DNA of 64,000 nucleotides. It comes from Nematostella vectensis (Eukaryota > Cnidaria > Anthozoa > Actiniaria > Edwardsiidae). Shown one piece after another: positions 58,591 through 64,000 of this stretch. Every line of letters begins with the position of its first letter. Positions within the stretch are counted from its first letter, which is position 1. The stretch lies in contig NC_064042.1 of the NCBI RefSeq assembly GCF_932526225.1, forward strand, positions 11,050,540 through 11,114,539, written 5' to 3'. Below the pieces are notes generated by a model. That model was not told where the DNA came from. It saw only the letters and a list, made by a program, of their open reading frames with translations, and did no database searches. The position numbers and the translations under genes were made by a program.

Positions 58591-59120
58591 TTTTATGTAA
58601 TTTAAGCAATCCATTTCCATCGGTTAATTCAAGCAAGTAACTGAAAACGTTCAATCAAAAATCGTCAACAAACTCAGACTTTAATCGTGGATGGTCATTT
58701 TGAAGTTTTCTTGCAAATGAACAACCCGGTGTATTTTCAATAACAATGTAAATAATAGTAACAATGAAAACAAGAACAGAGGAGTGGTTGATCGATATTC
58801 TTTAAAATGTTTTATGATTAATTCTAGTTTTCAGCTTCTGTCTCTCAGATTTTCATGTATTTTAAAGTAAAGAGATCTTTCTCTGACTTTGCTGTTTGTC
58901 TCTAAGTGAGCGCTTTCTCATAGAAACCACATTTCACAGGTCAATTTAAATCAAGCAGTCCTTGTTCCCTGATAAAAACCAAAGAGGACTTCACCTTGTC
59001 CTAAATAACAAAGTATCTACGTGCTTTGACTATTTTTTTCTTTCAAACTTTTCTTGAATTTGCTGCTTCGAGAGGTTTAATAAATAAAATCCAGTTTTCT
59101 CCACGAGAGAGTACTAACTA

Positions 59121-59226
59121 CTTACTAACCGAGAGTGAGGTCATGCCGGGAAATATCAAACTGAGGCTTTGGCGTATCGACCGAGGCTTTGCGAGGTGAG
59201 GCGACCGAACGGTCGAGGTTAGTAAG
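59121..59226. mobile_element. Short inverted-repeat element
   Basis: CTTACTAACC (59121-59130) pairs with GGTTAGTAAG (59217-59226). The inner part has GCGACCGAACGGTCGAGG, like the core of the element at 45340. Confidence 0.5.
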
Positions 59227-60100
59227 TTGTTTATTATATGGCTTTTTAAAATAAAAATGACGAGAAAACAAATTAACTTTCGGCTTCCGCTTTCGCGCGA
59301 ATATCGATTAGTTTATCGGTCGATTTTATAAAGGCGGGAAAACAAGAAACACTCGCGCGCTGCCAAATCAAAAATTGAAATAAGTGAAAAGATTCAACAA
59401 GTAATTGGACGACTTTTCGGTATATTATCTTTCTATTTGCACCTTTTGGAAGCTACAGGTTTTATCATAGGTGAAGTTGATCCAAACAATAACAAAGAAA
59501 GCTCAGATGTCAGTCTTCACGGGATGAATGGACCGTTTAGTTCGAAAACACGGTATGTAGAGAACAAACTTCTGAAGTAAAATAAAAAGGCTAATCGCTT
59601 TGTGCTGCTTTATGATTTGATCAAAATATTTTATTTACAGATAACAGGTAGTACTTTTATCTTAAAGAGACTTTTCTTGGTCTTTACACCCCTTGTTATT
59701 TATTCATTTGTCTTTGTTTATCCGATATAAATAACTAAAGTTTTGTTATTCTTAGCTATCGGTGGCGCTCGCTGGCTCGTCATCTTATTGTTTTTCTTTT
59801 TGTCAAAATTTTCCTTTTCAATCTCTTCAGGATTATAAAACTCCAACTCAGAGTGCTCGTCCATTCCCATTTTTTTGGTGGCTTTGGTTTTTTGGTCGGT
59901 TTTGTTTTAGTAAAATTCGTGCAACCGAACAAAACAACACAAAAAATGTCCCGCTCAGGATATGGAAAAAGACGGCCCGCCAACCAATTATTTCTTCTTC
60001 TTCTGGGTGTTAGAATTCGCTACTCGAATGTTCGCTGTCGCTCATTTTGCAGTGTGAAGGTGAAAAAAAAAAAACAGAAGATTGTGGAAGTTTTTTCGTA

Positions 60101-60126
60101 GGGCAATACGGAATTCCGTAATGCCC
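60101..60126. repeat. 26-bp near-perfect palindrome
   Basis: GGGCAATACGGAATTCCGTA plus ATGCCC reads almost the same on both strands (one pair mismatched). GGGCAATACGG recurs 33 bp later. It may be part of a decayed TIR element. Confidence 0.75.
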
Positions 60127-61780
60127 TCAGAAGAGACGGGCAATACGGGAATGTCACGACTACCAATAAGCCAATCACAGAGCGTACTACCGTAGCCATA
60201 TAATAAATATTGATATGATGGTTAAAAATGTAGCAGGGACGGACAATACGATATTGGCTGAGGTATATAAAACATAAATATGCCAGCGCTGCAGCCGGAA
60301 CGGACACAACATGTTCAAAAGTGCAATTTCGGTTTTCAAGTTACCCAGCTTCTTTAAGTCATAATAATTCACACCAGAATGCCACAATCTTCACCCCCAC
60401 CCCCAGAGTTAGGACGTAATTTGCCCTTAATCACACTAAAGCGAAAAAGAGTAAACAATGTTTATTGAAATAGTGAATGCACCGTCAGAGATGATATTCA
60501 CTTTGAGAATATGCGCCAGGGTTTTTAGTGTTGGCTTCGGGATACTTGCTAAGTGATCCATGATAACTCTTGTCTAGGTTTTGTGTGTGGTTTTATATCC
60601 TCGTTTGGTACTAAGCCACATTAGACGGAAACATAGAAAAGACGAAAGCATGGTGAAATAGTCCACACTTTTATAAAAAGCTTTCCGGCATTATTAAAAG
60701 TGGTTTAAAACCCTGTTTGTTTATTTTACTTTTCTTTTTGTATAAAAAGTATATTATTTTGATGAAAAATTAAACAAATCCAATTTAGATAAAGAATAGT
60801 GATTTAGGAATCCTTTGGTCTTACGTCTTTTCAGACAAGTTAGCTAATTTTGTGTGTTTAAAAAAAACTATTTAGCATTTTTAAATTAAATTCTGATCTA
60901 TTATAATTGTTTTCAATAATGTCTTTAAAAATATAAAATGAATGCAGAAATAAATACATATCAGGTATAGAATACTACACAGAAAAGTGAAAAAGTGTGT
61001 GCTCAAAATCACATCCAATTTAGATTTTGTCTTATCTAAAAACTTGTGGTGTTTAGCTTTCGCCAGCCTTGATAAAATCGACTTCGTTTTAATTAAGAGA
61101 ACATATACATAAAAATAAAACATATCTTGTGTCATCCTCGGAAAACTTGAACTTAGAGAAAGCATAGCCTGCTCTCCTTTTCAATATTTAAGTTGAACGA
61201 ATTGCAATTTCAAAACAGAGCGCTGATTACCTTGACAGAATATTAGATGAAGAGCCAGCTGTTAGCTTTTTAAATGTTTTGAAAAAATGCTTCAATTCTA
61301 TAGGAATTTAACTATATCCCAAACTTCATTAGCTATTGTAGAAATGGAAACTTTAAACAAAACAGTGTTACCAACATGCGATGCTTTCTCACTTATCTTT
61401 TGTGGTAAAAAAATAAGTGAATCTTATCCATAGCATTAAGTAATAAGGCCTTATCGAAACTCGTATTTTCATTTCATCAACGGTGTAGGATGTTTTACCA
61501 TTGGGCCTTTTAAATTAGCATTCATTCTTTCATTCATTTTTAATCGATTAACCCTTGTTTGTCCCTTCTATTTATTCGTTTTACAAAGGGTTGGAATACA
61601 GCGAGGGAGAAAAGTTACTGAGGTGTGAGGATCCGGACAGCTATTTGAGAATTCAGCAGTCTGGATCTTATTTGAACACCTATTATTTGGGTTAAACGTT
61701 GGCTTTGACGATGGCGAGCGACCTTTTGTATTTTAATTTGGTTTGGTGTTAGTGTCGCGGTGAATTAAGCTGGGATTTCT

Positions 61781-61879
61781 ATGGGCGAGTTTCAAGGAGG
61801 CTATAATTCGCATGCCTCAACACTTTATCAAGACCGTAGCGTTTCATCGCGAGTTCCATGGATGACAGAGTTCGCATAA
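61781..61879 (+). promoter_or_regulatory. Upstream ORF overlapping the start of the second Kv gene
   Basis: ATGGGCGAG at 61781 opens a 32-codon frame that ends in TAA at 61877-61879, 21 bases past the Kv start codon and out of frame with it. A second short upstream frame starts at 61812 and stops at 61863-61865. If transcribed in the 5' UTR they would lower initiation at 61858. Transcription of this part is not shown. Confidence 0.4.
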
Positions 61880-63102
61880 ATGTGAGTGGTACTACCTTTG
61901 AGACGCGTCTGAGTACACTCACGCGATTTCCACGGACTCTTCTCGGCTCGCACTCGAAACGGCAGAAACACTACAACGACACGCTACAGGAGTTCTACTT
62001 CAACAGACACCGCTTAGCTTTTGAGTCTATCCTATTTTACTATCAGTCAAACGGCAGGTTAATTCTACCAGATGAAGTTCCTTTTCGTGTTTTCACGGAG
62101 GAAGTAGAGTTTTTTGAACTGGGAGAGGATGCGTTGAACTCGATTTCGCAGGGAATGTTACCAAATACTATTCGTAAAGAGCCGGATAGAGTAGTAATGA
62201 GAAAAATATGGAATTTATTTGAGCATCCGGATACGTCTATGCTAGCACGAGCAATCGCACTGTTTTCTGTATTTATGATAATTGCGTCAGTGCTCGTCTC
62301 AAGCGTGGAAACTCTGCCGCAGTGGGGAATCAGAGATTGCGGTAAATCGTGCCGTAATCAAACCAGCGGTGACTTGTTAAAGGATTGTAACAGCACGTTT
62401 GAGAAATACGAAAAGTGCTCCAAGACCAAGGAGATCTTTATGTTTCTAGAGACCATCTGTTATTCGTGGTTTCTTTTCGAGTACGTGATTAGGTTTGCTA
62501 CGGCGCCAGATAGATCCAAATTTGTGATATCTCCATTAAATCTGGTTGACCTTCTCGCTATCTGCCCGTTCTTTATCTTGTTATTAATCCGTAGCGAGCG
62601 CGTGGTAAGCCTTGCCGTTCTGCGAATCATAAGAGTCCTCAGGGTCTTCAGAGTCTTGAAATTGTCACGCTATTCTGGTGGTCTGCGCGTGTTGTGTTAC
62701 ACACTGCGCTCAAGTCTGAAAGAGCTAGAAATGGCCATGTTGTTCGTCTGCATGATTGTGGTACTCTCCTCTAGCGCTGTATACTATACAGATCTTGGGC
62801 ACCCTAAGTCTCAGTTTTCCAGTATTCCGGATGCATTCTGGTGGTGTGCGACTACAGTGACTACAGTAGGTTATGGAGATCAGATTCCTGTGACCGCCTC
62901 GGGACGTTTTGTAGGATGTATTTGCGCCGTGCTCGGTGTGTTGGCGTTCTCGCTACCTGTGATGGCGTTTGCCACGAATTTTAATGCCTATTTGAAATGT
63001 GAACCAGTGCGGAAACTAGACCCTGCGAGAGAAAGGACGGAAAGTATCAACCGATATAGAAAAAGCTTTAGGGTTAGTCAGGTGCGGAAATCAAGTGGTT
63101 GA
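61858..63102 (+). CDS. Shaker-type voltage-gated K+ channel subunit, intronless, 414 aa
   Basis: A second Kv alpha subunit, with its T1 domain starting right after the initiator Met (residues 3-88, FYFNRHRLAFESILFYYQS). S1 is at about 130-150. An S1-S2 extracellular loop follows with four cysteines (C161, C165, C177, C187) and sites N167-Q-T and N178-S-T. S2 is at about 193-215, S3 226-245 and S4 252-271, with R256, R259, R262, R265, K268 and R271. The filter TTVGYGD is at 335-341 and S6 at about 350-375. As in the 35991-37229 gene, the S6 PVP is altered, here to PVM (367-369), and the filter is followed by Q-x-P-x-TASG. These shared features suggest local relatives within an expanded Shaker group, probably acting as modulatory subunits. 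The ATG lies only two codons before the conserved T1 start, so the cytoplasmic N-terminus is very short. No introns. Confidence 0.93.
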   Translation: MDDRVRINVSGTTFETRLSTLTRFPRTLLGSHSKRQKHYNDTLQEFYFNRHRLAFESILFYYQSNGRLILPDEVPFRVFTEEVEFFELGEDALNSISQGMLPNTIRKEPDRVVMRKIWNLFEHPDTSMLARAIALFSVFMIIASVLVSSVETLPQWGIRDCGKSCRNQTSGDLLKDCNSTFEKYEKCSKTKEIFMFLETICYSWFLFEYVIRFATAPDRSKFVISPLNLVDLLAICPFFILLLIRSERVVSLAVLRIIRVLRVFRVLKLSRYSGGLRVLCYTLRSSLKELEMAMLFVCMIVVLSSSAVYYTDLGHPKSQFSSIPDAFWWCATTVTTVGYGDQIPVTASGRFVGCICAVLGVLAFSLPVMAFATNFNAYLKCEPVRKLDPARERTESINRYRKSFRVSQVRKSSG

Positions 63103-63408
63103 TAGAAAGGGTAAATTTAAAGAGTATCTGCCAGCCGCCATTATGTCATATCAAAATATCTAGTGCGAGAAAGTATTCAGTTCCACCGGCTGTGTAGGGG
63201 AAGTTATAGCGAGGTTTCCTTGCTTGGTAAAATGAACTATAGAACTTTGTTATCAGATGGTTATTTCGTGATTCCCGTTCTTCCAATATTGCATATAAAC
63301 AATAACAAAGATGGGGCTGACTTTTTTTATCTAATTAACAAATGTTGATCATTTAAAAGACTGTACAATTTTAGGCCAGAAAACGCAACCCAGCCCTCCC
63401 TTAGAGGT
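63103..63408 (+). other. 3' flank of the second Kv gene
   Basis: AT-rich, probably including its 3' UTR. No perfect AATAAA was noted close to the stop. Nothing else is seen. Confidence 0.5.
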
Positions 63409-63551
63409 TGGTTTCCATGTGATCTCAGCACGATTGCAACCAATGGCATTCCGATCGCAATCGTATATATATTCTTATCGTACACGAACGCAGGGTGAGT
63501 TTTCAAATAATCGTACACGATCACCTGCGATAGAGATCGATATGGAAACCA
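63409..63551. mobile_element. MITE-like element carrying one 33-bp minisatellite unit
   Basis: The ends TGGTTTCCATGTGATCTC and, inverted, TGGTTTCCATATCGATCTC form near-perfect terminal inverted repeats. Similar flanking words (TTAGAGG and, inverted, TTAAGG) may extend them. The interior contains TCGTACACGAACGCAGGGTG and AGTTTTCAAATAATCGTACA, that is, the unit expanded at 55968-56345. Confidence 0.7.
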
Positions 63552-63741
63552 TCCTTAACCCCGTCTAGCATCGGTCTTGCAGAGCTGTCAATACTGTCCA
63601 ACTGTCCCTCATTTGGAATGGCCATTTGTCAAGTGCTAGTGGCAAATGGCGAAATGGTAATATAATGCTGTAGGATGGAGGGATGAGGGAGGGGTGGCTC
63701 TACGAATCAATCCATAAATCCATGGATTTGGTGCTGTAGCT

Positions 63742-63775
63742 CCAATAAGTTAAAGTCCAATAAGTTAAAGTTAAG
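63742..63775. repeat. Short tandem repeat, CCAATAAGTTAAAGT
   Basis: Two adjacent copies of CCAATAAGTTAAAGT and a partial third. Confidence 0.8.
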
Positions 63776-63783
63776 TCCTATGA

Positions 63784-63890
63784 GACATAATGTACCCTGG
63801 ACACCAGAGCCTCCAGACATCTCTCGTCAAGTTAAGCTCTGCCAAAATCGCGAGAGAAGTCTGGAGGTTGTGGTACCCTGGTTAGACATA
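63784..63890. repeat. Inverted repeat flanked by direct GACATAATG / GTACCCTGG words
   Basis: CCTCCAGACATCTCTCG is inverse to CGAGAGAAGTCTGGAGG (one mismatch). TACCCTGG and AGACATAATG occur on both sides in direct orientation but in swapped order. It may be a small fold-back element. Confidence 0.6.
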
Positions 63891-64000
63891 ATGATGCATG
63901 GTTTTCGCATTCCTCAACGCATATTCAGGTAACAGAGGTTTTGGAGCTCTCATAATCAGAAACTCAATTCTGTCTCGACAGATTACCAAGCTTATAGCTG

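Larger units (their letters stand above)
54981..61857. other. Intergenic repeat-rich region between IWS1 and the second Kv gene
   Basis: After the IWS1 3' UTR it holds a 63-bp minisatellite, a 33-bp minisatellite, a 127-bp repeat array with an inverted partner, a CAAA microsatellite near 57583-57606 and several inverted repeats. The stretches 58600-59100 and 60300-61600 are AT-rich with no gene seen. Open frames of 60-110 codons here have no recognisable motif. Confidence 0.65.

Overview
This looks like nuclear DNA of an animal, most likely a cnidarian close to the sea anemone Nematostella. That identification is an inference. Its basis is GT-AG introns of 0.3-6.5 kb in AT-rich non-coding DNA, two intronless Shaker-type potassium channel genes (cnidarian Shaker genes are known for large intronless expansions), an animal-type IWS1 gene, and dense small terminal-inverted-repeat elements and minisatellites. 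No bacterial-type operon, CRISPR array, rRNA or tRNA gene was seen.

Layout. (1) 1-4722, minus strand: the first two coding exons of a coiled-coil gene that runs off the left edge. (2) 4723-5090: a short gap that probably acts as a bidirectional promoter. (3) 5090-31287, plus strand: a giant coiled-coil gene with a probable non-coding first exon and 11 coding exons (8519-31287), 3604 codons, ending in long coiled-coil repeats and a basic, Ser-rich tail. Its N-terminal region is homologous to the minus-strand neighbour and its first coding intron is at the same place and phase, so the two are head-to-head paralogues. Intron 8 holds a decayed antisense non-LTR retrotransposon. (4) 31288-35990: intergenic, with G/C homopolymer runs and fold-back elements. 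(5) 35991-37229, minus strand: an intronless Kv channel gene (412 aa). (6) 37230-41773: a cluster of MITE-like elements. (7) 41774-54980, plus strand: a 13-exon IWS1/Spn1 gene (689 aa). A possible tiny gene lies in intron 4, and a 1.7-kb minisatellite and a 40-bp minisatellite lie in introns 11 and 12. (8) 54981-61857: minisatellites and other repeats, with no convincing gene. (9) 61858-63102, plus strand: a second intronless Kv gene (414 aa). (10) 63103-64000: a small TIR element and short repeats.

Function. The two coiled-coil genes probably encode partner or alternative cytoskeletal rods. The two Kv proteins carry T1, voltage-sensor and K+ filter sequences, but both lack the second proline of the S6 PVP hinge, which suggests modulatory (silent) subunits. 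IWS1 is a transcription-elongation and mRNA-processing factor with no evident link to its neighbours. All splice sites were placed by eye from GT/AG consensus, reading phase and protein continuity. Phases close for every exon of the giant gene and of IWS1.
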